DNA of 26,835 nucleotides, from assembly GCA_031389045.1 (NCBI GenBank), contig JANMSE010000148.1, positions 1 to 26,835 on the forward strand, written 5' to 3'. The DNA comes from JABFSC01 sp031389045. Lineage in GTDB: Bacteria; Desulfobacterota; Binatia; Bin18. The position numbers were made by a program, and so were the translations under genes. The notes under the pieces are model-generated. The model saw only the letters and a program-made list of their open reading frames with translations, did not search any database and had not been told where the DNA came from. Below are positions 7,548-15,155 of the stretch, piece after piece; within the stretch, counting starts at the first letter, position 1, and each line of letters opens with the position of its first letter.

Positions 7548-7913
7548 ATGGCACGAACACTTAGGCGTGAACGCGCGCGAACACTTCGTCAACAACGAGT
7601 CCGCAAACGAGTCCGTGGGACTGATGCACGGCCACGGCTGTCCATTTATCGCAGCGGACTCCACATGTATGGACAAGTGATTTCCGACGAGAGCGGAAAA
7701 ACGCTGGTGGCGGTCTCCACCCTTTCCCCAGATTTTGGTGAGGGGAAGAAAACCACGAATATCGACGCCGCCAAAGAGGTCGGAACCCTACTTGCCCGTA
7801 AATGTCAAGAAAAGGGTATCGCCAAAGTCATCTTTGATCGGAACGGATTTCTTTATCATGGTCGAGTGCGCGCCTTGGCCGAGGCGGCACGTGAAGCTGG
7901 GTTGCAGTTCTAA
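7548..7913 (+). CDS. rplR: 50S ribosomal protein L18
   Basis: Encodes 121 residues. L18 carries 5S rRNA into the 50S subunit together with L5. The arginine-rich N-terminus and the blocks RPRLSIYRSGLHMYGQVI and IAKVIFDRNGFLYHGRVRAL are typical, as is the final EAGLQF. It lies 12 bp after rplF and 36 bp before rpsE. Confidence 0.97.
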   Translation: MARTLRRERARTLRQQRVRKRVRGTDARPRLSIYRSGLHMYGQVISDESGKTLVAVSTLSPDFGEGKKTTNIDAAKEVGTLLARKCQEKGIAKVIFDRNGFLYHGRVRALAEAAREAGLQF

Positions 7914-7949
7914 TACTGGACACAGTCGTAAGTAAGGGAGATCGAACGC

Positions 7950-8462
7950 GTGGCAATCATCACGGATCGTGTGAGTCCAGACGGACTTGAACTCAAAGAG
8001 AAGGTCGTGCACATCAGTCGCGTCAGCAAGGTCGTCAAGGGTGGACGACGATTCAGTTTTAGCGCGGTGGTGGTTGCCGGCGATGGAGCTGGGCACGTCG
8101 GTTATGGTCTGGGCAAAGCCCATGAAGTCCCCGAAGCGATTCGTAAAGGGATCGAACAGGCGAAAAAATCCTTAATTCAAGTCCCATTGACTGAAGGAAC
8201 GCTTCCGCACGAGATCATTGGCAAGCATGGCGCGGGACGTGTGTTCATCAAACCTGCCTCACAAGGAACTGGTTTGATCGCCGGTGGTGGAGTTCGGGCG
8301 GTCATGGAACTGGCCGGGGTGCGAGATGCATTGACGAAATGCTTAGGGTCGAGCAACCCGCATAACTCGGTCAGAGCGACGCTTGAGGCATTACGAAACC
8401 TCTCGATTCCACAACGAGTCGCGGAACGACGTGGGAAGGCCCTCGCCGAGCTTCAGGGATAA
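7950..8462 (+). CDS. rpsE: 30S ribosomal protein S5
   Basis: Encodes 170 residues. S5 is part of the mRNA entry site and affects decoding fidelity. Family blocks are VVHISRVSKVVKGGRRFSFS, AVVVAGDGAGHVGYGLGKA, FIKPASQGTGLIAGG and SSNPHNSVRATLEAL. The start is GTG at 7950 with GGGAG at 7936-7940, nine bases upstream. rpmD starts 4 bp after the stop. Confidence 0.97.
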   Translation: MAIITDRVSPDGLELKEKVVHISRVSKVVKGGRRFSFSAVVVAGDGAGHVGYGLGKAHEVPEAIRKGIEQAKKSLIQVPLTEGTLPHEIIGKHGAGRVFIKPASQGTGLIAGGGVRAVMELAGVRDALTKCLGSSNPHNSVRATLEALRNLSIPQRVAERRGKALAELQG

Positions 8463-8466
8463 AAAT

Positions 8467-8667
8467 ATGGCAGTGGACGCGAAAAAATTAACAATTACGT
8501 TGAGACGTAGCGGCATTGGATGCACGCTGCGGCAACGCGAGACCCTGCGCGGTTTGGGATTGACCCGCATCGGTAAAACCTCCGTTCGTGCCGACACTGT
8601 GAGTCTCCGTGGCATGTTGCGTAAAGTCGATCATTTGATTGAGGTAAGAGAAAATGGATCTGAGTAA
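8467..8667 (+). CDS. rpmD: 50S ribosomal protein L30
   Basis: Encodes 66 residues, typical of the short bacterial L30. The pattern LTITLRRSGIGCTLRQRETL followed by GLTRIGKTSV is the L30 signature. ATG 8467 was chosen over in-frame codons inside rpsE, which would add an unrelated N-terminal extension. The last 14 bp overlap the start of rplO. Confidence 0.95.
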   Translation: MAVDAKKLTITLRRSGIGCTLRQRETLRGLGLTRIGKTSVRADTVSLRGMLRKVDHLIEVRENGSE

Positions 8668-9091
8668 CCTTCGCCCAGCTGCGGGGTCAACCAAGAATCG
8701 CAAGCGCCTTGGGCGCGGTCCGGGATCAGGGCAGGGGAAGACTTCCGGGAAGGGTCACAAAGGACGAAGCTCTCGCTCGGGCGGTAACACTCCTCCCGGA
8801 TACGAAGGCGGGCAGATGCCGCTTTCCCGACGACTCCCAAAGGGTGGATTTCGTAATCCGTTTCGTAAAGAATATGACGTCGTGAATCTGAGCAGCCTCG
8901 AACGCTTCTCCGCTGGGGGAGTAGTCGACGTCGCGACACTACGCGAGGCTGGACTCGTCGGTGGGAAACGAGCGGTCAAAATACTTGCTGACGGTGTACT
9001 CACCAAACCATTAACCGTGAAAGCCCAGGCGTTCAGTAAACAAGCCCGAGAAAAAATTACTGCCCTGGGAGGATCGGTCGAGGTCGCCTAA
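8654..9091 (+). CDS. rplO: 50S ribosomal protein L15
   Basis: Encodes 145 residues. L15 is a late-assembling 50S protein. The glycine-rich basic N-terminal arm (RLGRGPGSGQGKTSGKGHKG) and the segment PLSRRLPKGGF are diagnostic. It starts within the end of rpmD (14 bp overlap) and ends 2 bp before secY, implying coupled translation of rpmD, rplO and secY. Confidence 0.97.
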   Translation: MDLSNLRPAAGSTKNRKRLGRGPGSGQGKTSGKGHKGRSSRSGGNTPPGYEGGQMPLSRRLPKGGFRNPFRKEYDVVNLSSLERFSAGGVVDVATLREAGLVGGKRAVKILADGVLTKPLTVKAQAFSKQAREKITALGGSVEVA

Positions 9092-9093
9092 CG

Positions 9094-10410
9094 ATGCTCG
9101 CAGGGTTTCAGAACGCGGCGAAAATCGCGGAACTCCGTAAGCGTATTTTCTTTACGCTGATTATGCTCGCCGTCTATCGGGTCGGTGTCGCCATTCCGAC
9201 ACCGGGAATCGACGGGCAGGCCCTCGCTGTTTTTTTCGAGCAGGCGAGCAGCACCGTTTTCGGCTTGGTCAACCTCTTCTCTGGTGGGGCGCTTGAGCGA
9301 TTTTCGATTTTTGCCTTGGGCATCATGCCCTACATTAGTTCGTCTATTATTATTCAACTGCTGACCGTCGTTGTCCCCACCCTCGAACGTCTCTCTAAAG
9401 AAGGGGAAGCAGGCAGACGGAAGATCACTGAATACACTCGTTACGGCACCGTTGGATTGGCACTGCTCCAAGGCTTTTTTATCAGCGTTGGCTTAGAGCA
9501 AATTCGCACGCCGAGCGGCGGGTCCGTAATTTTCGATCCGGGATGGAACTTCCGCATTATGACGGTGATCACCCTGACCTCTGGCACTGCCTTCATCATG
9601 TGGCTTGGAGAGCAGATCACCGAACGAGGGATTGGCAACGGCATCTCCCTGATTATTTTCGCGGGTATCGTGGCGAGTATTCCGTCAGCAATAACCTCCA
9701 CCATTGAGTTCGTTCGCGAGGGAGAGATCGGGGTGATGGTGGTCGCGCTTATCCTCATATTGATGGTCGCGGTGGTTGCCGCGGTGATCATCATGGAACG
9801 AGGACATCGACGTATCCCTGTGCAATATGCCAAACGGGTTGTTGGACGACGCATGTATGGTGGACAAACTTCCCATCTTCCCCTGAAATTAAACACGGCG
9901 GGCGTCATCCCTCCCATTTTCGCATCCTCAATTCTTGTGTTTCCGACTACGATCGCTGGATTCTCCGAGTCCCCGTGGGCAAAAACTACCGCTGACCTGC
10001 TCGCGCCTGGGACCTGGCTATACAATCTGAGTTACGTGGCCCTTATAATCTTCTTTTGTTATTTCTACACGGCAGTGGTGTTCAATCCGACTGACGTTGC
10101 CGACAATATGAAGAAAAATGGGGGATTCATTCCTGGAATTCGCCCTGGACAGCGAACAGCGGAATATCTTGATCGTATTCTCAGCCGCTTGACCTTGAGT
10201 GGAGCACTCTACATCTCGGCGGTGTGTATCTTACCTACGTTGTTGATTGGCTTCTTTAATGTTCCCTTCTTTTTCGGTGGTACCGCGCTCCTCATCGTGG
10301 TCGGAGTTGCTTTGGATACCGCCGCGCAAATCGAAACCCAGGTCCTGATGCGGAACTATGAAGGTTTTATGAAACGGGGACGCATCCGTGGCCGAACTGA
10401 TCGGAGGTAA
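9094..10410 (+). CDS. secY: Protein translocase subunit SecY
   Basis: Encodes 438 residues of the channel-forming subunit of the Sec translocon in the inner membrane. About ten hydrophobic membrane segments can be read, beginning with the one containing FFTLIMLAVYRVGVAIPTPG. Family motifs include FSIFALGIMPYISSSIIIQL, RRIPVQYAKR in the cytoplasmic loop that meets the ribosome and SecA, and LNTAGVIPPIFASS. The C-terminus (RNYEGFMKRGRIRGR) is normal. It is followed by adk after 9 bp. Confidence 0.98.
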   Translation: MLAGFQNAAKIAELRKRIFFTLIMLAVYRVGVAIPTPGIDGQALAVFFEQASSTVFGLVNLFSGGALERFSIFALGIMPYISSSIIIQLLTVVVPTLERLSKEGEAGRRKITEYTRYGTVGLALLQGFFISVGLEQIRTPSGGSVIFDPGWNFRIMTVITLTSGTAFIMWLGEQITERGIGNGISLIIFAGIVASIPSAITSTIEFVREGEIGVMVVALILILMVAVVAAVIIMERGHRRIPVQYAKRVVGRRMYGGQTSHLPLKLNTAGVIPPIFASSILVFPTTIAGFSESPWAKTTADLLAPGTWLYNLSYVALIIFFCYFYTAVVFNPTDVADNMKKNGGFIPGIRPGQRTAEYLDRILSRLTLSGALYISAVCILPTLLIGFFNVPFFFGGTALLIVVGVALDTAAQIETQVLMRNYEGFMKRGRIRGRTDRR

Positions 10411-10419
10411 AGAAGAGCG

Positions 10420-11085
10420 ATGCGTGTCGTCCTAGTTGGTCCCCCTGGGGCAGGAAAAGGGACTCAAGCTCGATCCTTGCAAAGCACCTTTGGTATCCCA
10501 CAGATCTCCACTGGAGATCTGCTGCGTGAAGCCGTGCGAGAAGGGACATCCTCAGGCAAGCAGGCGCGGACGTATATGGACAAAGGGGAACTTGTCCCTG
10601 ACTCGGTAGTGATGAGCTTGGTCGCGGAACGCATGGAGAAGCCAGACTGTGCAAAAGGATTTCTCCTTGACGGGTTCCCGCGCACGATTGTGCAGGCCGA
10701 CGCGATCGCCGCTGAACTTGACCGTAGCAAGCAGCATTTGGACGCAGTGATCAGCATTGTGGTTACGAGGCAAGAGCTCGTGGAACGCCTGAGTGGACGA
10801 TGGGTCTGTCGTTCGTGTCAGGCCATGTATCATGAGCGATTTACCCCGCCAAAAACAAGCGGTGTATGTGACGCCTGTGGTGGGGAATTGTATCAACGCA
10901 GTGACGATACCGCCGAGACCGTCAATGCGCGCCTTGAGGTGTACGACCGTTCGACCGCCCCCTTGTTGACGTATTACCGAGAACGAACGTTACTCTATGA
11001 TGTTGATGGAATGGGAACGCCAGAGACTATCGCGCAACGTATCATTACCACACTGAAATCCCTGCCCGCTCACGCTGTCGCATGA
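10420..11085 (+). CDS. adk: Adenylate kinase
   Basis: Encodes 221 residues that interconvert ATP plus AMP with two ADP in the cytoplasm. The P-loop GPPGAGKGT lies at residues 7-15, and the AMP-binding part includes ISTGDLLR and LLDGFPRT. The LID domain carries four cysteines (C130, C133, C150, C153) arranged as a zinc site, as in many Gram-positive and deltaproteobacterial enzymes but not E. coli Adk. The secY-adk-map order is common. The stop overlaps the map start as ATGA. Confidence 0.98.
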   Translation: MRVVLVGPPGAGKGTQARSLQSTFGIPQISTGDLLREAVREGTSSGKQARTYMDKGELVPDSVVMSLVAERMEKPDCAKGFLLDGFPRTIVQADAIAAELDRSKQHLDAVISIVVTRQELVERLSGRWVCRSCQAMYHERFTPPKTSGVCDACGGELYQRSDDTAETVNARLEVYDRSTAPLLTYYRERTLLYDVDGMGTPETIAQRIITTLKSLPAHAVA

Positions 11086-11849
11086 TCTTTCTCAAGTCGC
11101 ACCAAGAAATCGAGATCATGCGTGTGGCCAACCGGATTGTCAGCGAGATATTAGCGGAGCTGCGGGAAGTCACTCGTCCAGGAATATCGACCAGCGAGAT
11201 TGATCGTCTCGCCACGGAACTGATTCGGAAAAAGGGAACGCGGTCCGCATTCAAAGGGTATCAAATTCGCAACGGCACCGTCCCGTTTCCAGCAACGATC
11301 TGTATTTCGTTGAATAATGAAGTCGTCCACGGCATCCCTTCCGCGCAACGAGTGATGAAAGACGGAGATGTTATCAGTTTCGATTTTGGGGTCATCTATA
11401 AGGACTTTTACGGCGATGCGGCAATGACGTTCGCGCTGGGAAAGGTATCGGACGATGCTACTCGGCTCATTGCCACAACGGCGGCGGCTTTGGAAGAAGG
11501 GATCGCTCAGGCGACAGTAGGCAACCGCTTAGGCAATGTTTCCGCAGCGATTCAGAAACGGGCCGAAAGCGAAGGATTTTCTGTCGTCCGAGAATTCGTT
11601 GGACATGGGGTTGGACGCAGATTGCATGAGGACCCGCCAGTACCAAACTACGGTGTGCGTGATCGTGGGGTGCGGCTGCGCGAAGGCATGGTGATCGCCA
11701 TTGAACCGATGGTCAATGCTGGAAAACCGGACGTGCAATTACAAGATGATGGGTGGACCGCTGTCACCCGAGATGGCAGTTTGTCGGCTCACTTCGAGCA
11801 TTCAGTAGCGATCACCGAGAAAGGCCCGCTCGTGTTAAGTCGGCTCTAA
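11082..11849 (+). CDS. map: Methionine aminopeptidase, type I
   Basis: Encodes 255 residues and removes the initiator methionine from nascent proteins. All five metal ligands are visible: D101, D112, H175, E208 and E239, each four positions later than in E. coli Map. The catalytic histidine is H83. The offset comes from an insertion of about six residues in the loop GYQIRNGTVPFP, where E. coli has a shorter GYHGYP-like turn. The start overlaps the adk stop by four bases. The next gene is rpmJ, with no infA between. Confidence 0.97.
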   Translation: MIFLKSHQEIEIMRVANRIVSEILAELREVTRPGISTSEIDRLATELIRKKGTRSAFKGYQIRNGTVPFPATICISLNNEVVHGIPSAQRVMKDGDVISFDFGVIYKDFYGDAAMTFALGKVSDDATRLIATTAAALEEGIAQATVGNRLGNVSAAIQKRAESEGFSVVREFVGHGVGRRLHEDPPVPNYGVRDRGVRLREGMVIAIEPMVNAGKPDVQLQDDGWTAVTRDGSLSAHFEHSVAITEKGPLVLSRL

Positions 11850-11866
11850 AAAAAGGAAAGCGTGTT

Positions 11867-11980
11867 ATGAAAGTACGTGCATCAATCAAGCCAATCTGCC
11901 GAAAATGCAAGGTCATTCGTCGATCCGGTGTGATCCGCGTGATCTGCGAAAACCCTCGGCATAAGCAACGACAAGGATAA
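11867..11980 (+). CDS. rpmJ: 50S ribosomal protein L36
   Basis: Encodes 37 residues, the standard length of the zinc-binding form. The ligands C11, C14, C27 and H32 are all present, and the sequence MKVRASIKPICRKCK is characteristic. A GGAAAG stretch about ten bases upstream serves as ribosome binding site. It follows map by 17 bp, and rpsM follows after 33 bp. Confidence 0.96.
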   Translation: MKVRASIKPICRKCKVIRRSGVIRVICENPRHKQRQG

Positions 11981-12013
11981 GGACCCTCCCGCTACGGAAA
12001 ATGGAGAACTGCT

Positions 12014-12397
12014 ATGGCGCGTATCTCGGGCATTGAACTGCCACGAAACAAACAAGTCGAAATTGGTCTCACCTATATTTATGGAATTGGCAGAGCCAGT
12101 GCGAAAAACATTCTGGCGGAGGCCGGAGTGGTGTTCACCAAAAAGACGGACGACTTGAGTGACGAGGAAGTCGTCAACATCCGACGCGTGATTGACCAAG
12201 GATACCGCGTGGAAGGCGACCTGCGGCGGGACGTGTCGGGTGCCATCAAACGTCACGTCGATATTGGTTCCTATCGTGGTCTTCGCCATCGGAAAAATTT
12301 GCCGGTGCGAGGACAACGGACACGCACCAATTCACGGACGTGTAAAGGGCCACGGCGAACGGTCGCTGGCAAGAAACAAGCGCCGAAAGGAAAATAG
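12014..12397 (+). CDS. rpsM: 30S ribosomal protein S13
   Basis: Encodes 127 residues. S13 sits at the top of the 30S head and forms bridges to the 50S subunit. The start ARISGIELPRNK, the segment YIYGIGRASAK, and the C-terminal RGQRTRTNSRTCKGPRRTVA are typical. It opens the alpha-operon part of the cluster. Its stop codon lies within the left arm of an inverted repeat that precedes rpsK. Confidence 0.97.
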   Translation: MARISGIELPRNKQVEIGLTYIYGIGRASAKNILAEAGVVFTKKTDDLSDEEVVNIRRVIDQGYRVEGDLRRDVSGAIKRHVDIGSYRGLRHRKNLPVRGQRTRTNSRTCKGPRRTVAGKKQAPKGK

Positions 12398-12425
12398 CTC
12401 TGGCTGTTCTCATGCTAGGCTATTT
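12392..12425 (+). promoter_or_regulatory. Inverted repeat at the rpsM-rpsK junction
   Basis: AAATAGC at 12392-12398 pairs perfectly with GCTATTT at 12419-12425. The left arm contains the rpsM stop codon, and the right arm ends just before the rpsK Shine-Dalgarno (GAGGAGAG, 12428-12435). A second GCTA (12414-12417) could pair with the same TAGC, giving an alternative fold. It might influence rpsK initiation. The stem is only seven pairs and AU-rich, so function is unproven. Confidence 0.3.
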
Positions 12426-12440
12426 CAGAGGAGAGCATTC

Positions 12441-12839
12441 ATGGCGAAAGCCGCGGAACGTAACGCACCACGCAAGAAAAAAGTCCGAAAAGCAGTGCCC
12501 GAAGGCATTGTCTGCATTCATTCGACGTTTAACAACACGATTGTTAGTATCACCGACCCCCTGGGGGGCGTGGTGGCGTGGGCCAGCGCTGGCACCGTCG
12601 GCTTCAAGGGATCGAGAAAAGGAACGCCCTTCGCCGCGCAGGTAGCGGCGGAGAGCGCCGCGCGGAAAGCGGCTGATGCTGGTATGCGCAGTGTCCAAGT
12701 GCATGTGAAAGGACCAGGGGCGGGGCGTGAGTCCGCGTTGCGGTCCTTACAAGCCGCGGGCTTCTCCATCAATGTCATTCGCGACGTGACCCCGATTCCT
12801 CACAATGGATGTCGTCCGCCGAAGCGGCGCCGCGTGTGA
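12441..12839 (+). CDS. rpsK: 30S ribosomal protein S11
   Basis: Encodes 132 residues. S11 forms part of the platform next to the E-site mRNA path. The blocks IHSTFNNTIVSITDPLGGVV, GFKGSRKGTPFAAQ and DVTPIPHNGCRPPKRRRV are diagnostic. ATG 12441 follows a strong Shine-Dalgarno at 12428-12435. Longer in-frame extensions into rpsM lack similarity to S11. Confidence 0.97.
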   Translation: MAKAAERNAPRKKKVRKAVPEGIVCIHSTFNNTIVSITDPLGGVVAWASAGTVGFKGSRKGTPFAAQVAAESAARKAADAGMRSVQVHVKGPGAGRESALRSLQAAGFSINVIRDVTPIPHNGCRPPKRRRV

Positions 12840-12847
12840 CGCCGTCT

Positions 12848-12867
12848 CCCGGTACGGGATTGTCCCG
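12848..12867 (+). promoter_or_regulatory. Overlapping alternative hairpins at the rpsK-rpsD junction
   Basis: CCCG (12848-12851) can pair with CGGG (12855-12858) around a GTA loop. The same CGGG plus A (12855-12859) can instead pair with TCCCG (12863-12867) around a TTG loop. The two stems exclude each other. They lie in the 72 bp gap ahead of rpsD, about 40 bases before its AGGAGG. S4, the rpsD product, is the alpha-operon repressor in E. coli, so a leader element is conceivable. This is inference only. Confidence 0.3.
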
Positions 12868-12911
12868 GTCCGAAACACAGACGAAAGCAACTGATAGATC
12901 AGGAGGTAGAA

Positions 12912-13544
12912 GTGGCACGATATATTGGCCCGGTGTGCCGCATGTGCCGACGAGAAGGCATCAAGCTGTTCCTCAAAGGGGAGCGCTGTTACACGGATAA
13001 ATGCGCGATCGAGCGCCGGAGCTACCCCCCTGGCCAACATGGGCAGGGACGTGGAAAAAAGGCAACCGAATACAGCGTCCAGTTACGCGAGAAGCAAAAA
13101 CTGCGACGTATTTATGGGATGTTGGAAATGCCCTTCCGCCGCTTTTTCGCCTTAGCGGAACGGCAGCGCGGAGTGACGGGAGAAAACCTCGTGACCCTGC
13201 TGGAGCGCCGGCTCGATAATATGGTGTACCGCATGGGGTTCTCCACGTCGCGCTCCGAGGCGCGGCAGCTCGTGCGTCATGGCCATTTCCTGGTGAATCA
13301 GCGCCGCGTGACGATTCCTTCCTATCTCGTCGGACCCGGAGACGCCGTGCAGGTGAAAGAAGCGAGCCGCAAAGTGGCGCGCATCCAGGAATCGGTCGAA
13401 CTGGCGCAACGCCGGGGCGTGCCGGAGTGGTTAGAAGTGGACAAGGAGAGCTTCACTGGGAAAGTGCGCGCCTTGCCGACGCGCACCCAGATATCACTGC
13501 CGGTGAATGAACAATTGATTGTCGAATTGTACTCGAAAGTGTAA
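12912..13544 (+). CDS. rpsD: 30S ribosomal protein S4, zinc-binding type
   Basis: Encodes 210 residues. S4 nucleates assembly of the 30S body and affects translational accuracy. The N-terminal zinc ligands C9, C12, C26 and C31 are present. They are followed by YPPGQHGQGRGKKATEY and the S4 RNA-binding domain RLDNMVYRMGFSTSRSEARQ. The start is GTG at 12912, directed by an AGGAGG at 12901-12906. Short inverted repeats lie on both sides of the gene. Confidence 0.97.
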   Translation: MARYIGPVCRMCRREGIKLFLKGERCYTDKCAIERRSYPPGQHGQGRGKKATEYSVQLREKQKLRRIYGMLEMPFRRFFALAERQRGVTGENLVTLLERRLDNMVYRMGFSTSRSEARQLVRHGHFLVNQRRVTIPSYLVGPGDAVQVKEASRKVARIQESVELAQRRGVPEWLEVDKESFTGKVRALPTRTQISLPVNEQLIVELYSKV

Positions 13545-13552
13545 GCGGCATG

Positions 13553-13577
13553 GGGTCCGCGTGTAGCGTACGGACCC
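13553..13577 (+). promoter_or_regulatory. Seven-pair GC-rich hairpin between rpsD and rpoA
   Basis: GGGTCCG at 13553-13559 pairs perfectly with CGGACCC at 13571-13577 around an eleven-base loop. It begins 8 bp after the rpsD stop and ends about 12 bases before the rpoA ribosome binding site. No T-run follows, so it is not a standard intrinsic terminator. It could be an RNA-processing site, a 3' stability element or an S4-related control element. I cannot choose between these from sequence. Confidence 0.4.
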
Positions 13578-13600
13578 GCACGCCGTGAAGAGGGAGTAGC

Positions 13601-14614
13601 ATGCAGGAAACGTGGAGTGACCTGATTAAACCGAAAAGCCTCGAAGTGGAAGAGAAGACCCTGACGCCGATGTATGGGCGGTTCTTCTGCGAGCCCTTTG
13701 AACGTGGGGCGGGGACGACGATCGGCGGATCGTTGCGACGGGTGCTGTTGTCGTCGCTCGTCGGTGCGGCGGTGACCAAGGTGCGCATACCCGGCGTGTT
13801 GCACGAATTCTCGACGGTGCCGGGCATGACGGAAGACGTCACGGATTTCTTGCTCAACCTCAAGGAAATCCGTTTCCGCTTGCGCGACAGCGAAGCCGAA
13901 ACGGTCCGGCTGGACATGCGGGGTGAAAAAAAGGTCACGGCTGGTGACTTACTGATTGGCCCTCATGTCGATATTCTCAATCCGGACACGCATTTGGCGA
14001 TGCTGGGCAAGGGCGCCCGTTTGGAGATGGAAGCGACCGTGAGCCGCGGGCGCGGTTACGTGCTGGCGGAACGACACAAAGCGGTCGAAGGCAACCCGGT
14101 GGATACCATTTTTCTTGACGCGGCATTCTCACCCGTGCGTAAGGTCAATTTCACCGTGACCAACGCCAGAGTAGGGCAGCGCACTGACTATGAACGGTTG
14201 ACCATGGAAATCTGGACCGATGGGAGCATCCGCCCAGAAAACGCCATTGCCACCGCCGCTCGTATCCTGCAAGACCAACTCGTTATTTTCGCTGGTTCCG
14301 TGGAAGAAAAAGAACTCCTCATTGAAACACGCGAGGAACCGCGGGTCACCACGCTTAACGCGAATCTCTTCCGCCCGATCGAGGATCTGAATTTTTCCGT
14401 GCGGTCCGCCAATTGTTTACAGAGCGCCGACCTCCGCTATGTGGGAGAACTGGTGCAGCGGACCGAGAACGATCTGCTTAAAACCAAGAATTTTGGCCGC
14501 AAATCGCTCAATGAAATCAAGGACGCATTGGCGAGCATGGAGCTTGAGCTCGGGATGCGGTTGGAAAATTTCCCTGACCGCGAAGAACTGGAACGACGCC
14601 GCGCCAGTGCCTGA
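13601..14614 (+). CDS. rpoA: DNA-directed RNA polymerase subunit alpha
   Basis: Encodes 337 residues, a normal length. The N-terminal domain (roughly residues 1-235) dimerises and nucleates RNA polymerase assembly. It shows YGRFFCEPFERGAGTTIGGS, LRRVLLSSLVGAA and the EFSTVPGMTEDV stretch. The C-terminal domain (about 255-330) binds UP elements and activators and keeps the VRSANCL motif. Its arginine R268 corresponds to E. coli R265, and KTKNFGRKSLNEIKDAL follows. It sits in the usual place between rpsD and rplQ. Confidence 0.98.
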   Translation: MQETWSDLIKPKSLEVEEKTLTPMYGRFFCEPFERGAGTTIGGSLRRVLLSSLVGAAVTKVRIPGVLHEFSTVPGMTEDVTDFLLNLKEIRFRLRDSEAETVRLDMRGEKKVTAGDLLIGPHVDILNPDTHLAMLGKGARLEMEATVSRGRGYVLAERHKAVEGNPVDTIFLDAAFSPVRKVNFTVTNARVGQRTDYERLTMEIWTDGSIRPENAIATAARILQDQLVIFAGSVEEKELLIETREEPRVTTLNANLFRPIEDLNFSVRSANCLQSADLRYVGELVQRTENDLLKTKNFGRKSLNEIKDALASMELELGMRLENFPDREELERRRASA

Positions 14615-14666
14615 CCCGGCTGATCCGGAAATTCACGAATCAATATAAAGAAGGATAGTTGCGACC

Positions 14667-15038
14667 ATGCGACATTTACGAGACGGACGAAAACTGAACC
14701 GGACCGCGGCCCATCGCAAAGCGCTCATGCGTAACCTCGTGAAAGCGCTCATCCTGCGCGAGCAAATCCAGACCACTGACGCGAAAGCGAAAGAATTGCG
14801 CCGCTGGGCTGATCGCATCGTGACATTAGGGAAGCGCAACACTCCACATACTCGTCGCCAGGCGTTCGCCTATCTTGGCAGCGACGATCTTGTGAAGCGC
14901 CTCTTCGAGGAGGTGGCTCCACGATTCCAGAATCGCGCGGGTGGCTATACGCGAGTCCTCAAAGTCGGCACCAGACGTGGAGACGCGGCTCCAATTTCAC
15001 TCGTGGAGTTTACCGAGCGCAAAAGTCCGTCGGCGTGA
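14667..15038 (+). CDS. rplQ: 50S ribosomal protein L17
   Basis: Encodes 123 residues. L17 sits near the tunnel exit of the 50S subunit. The start MRHLRDGRKLNRTAAHRKAL and the segment TTDAKAKELRRWADRIVTLG are diagnostic. An AGAAGGA stretch precedes ATG 14667. The 52 bp upstream contain only two weak four-pair repeats (CCGG at 14616 and 14625; ATTC/GAAT at 14631-14640). It is the last gene of the superoperon, and a strong terminator follows 69 bp after its stop. Confidence 0.97.
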   Translation: MRHLRDGRKLNRTAAHRKALMRNLVKALILREQIQTTDAKAKELRRWADRIVTLGKRNTPHTRRQAFAYLGSDDLVKRLFEEVAPRFQNRAGGYTRVLKVGTRRGDAAPISLVEFTERKSPSA

Positions 15039-15067
15039 AGAACGAGAATCCCGGAGGACAGAAAATT

Positions 15068-15088
15068 ATTCGTGTCGCGGTGACGAAT
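15068..15088. promoter_or_regulatory. Small dyad between rplQ and its terminator
   Basis: ATTCGT (15068-15073) and ACGAAT (15083-15088) form a perfect six-base inverted repeat around a nine-base centre. It lies in the only stretch where a promoter for the downstream SPOR-trp block could sit. Weak -35-like GTGACG (15080) and -10-like GATAAG (15101) are separated by 15 bp, shorter than the usual 17. It could be an operator or chance. Confidence 0.2.
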
Positions 15089-15107
15089 ACGGACAATCGT
15101 GATAAGT

Positions 15108-15155
15108 ACGGAAGGGGAGTGCTGAAGTAAAGACAGCCTCCCCTTCCGTGTTTTT
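15108..15155 (+). terminator. Rho-independent terminator after rplQ
   Basis: A perfect 12-pair stem joins 15108-15119 and 15138-15149 (ACGGAAGGGGAG with its complement). After one unpaired T it continues into a further GCTG/CAGC pairing (15121-15124 with 15134-15137) and a nine-base loop. The stem is followed by G and then TTTTT (15151-15155). It marks the end of the ribosomal superoperon and separates it from the SPOR-trp block. Confidence 0.93.

Noticed and set aside
9220..9240. T-rich stretch in secY as a terminator
   Set aside because: No stem precedes it, and it lies inside a conserved coding region.
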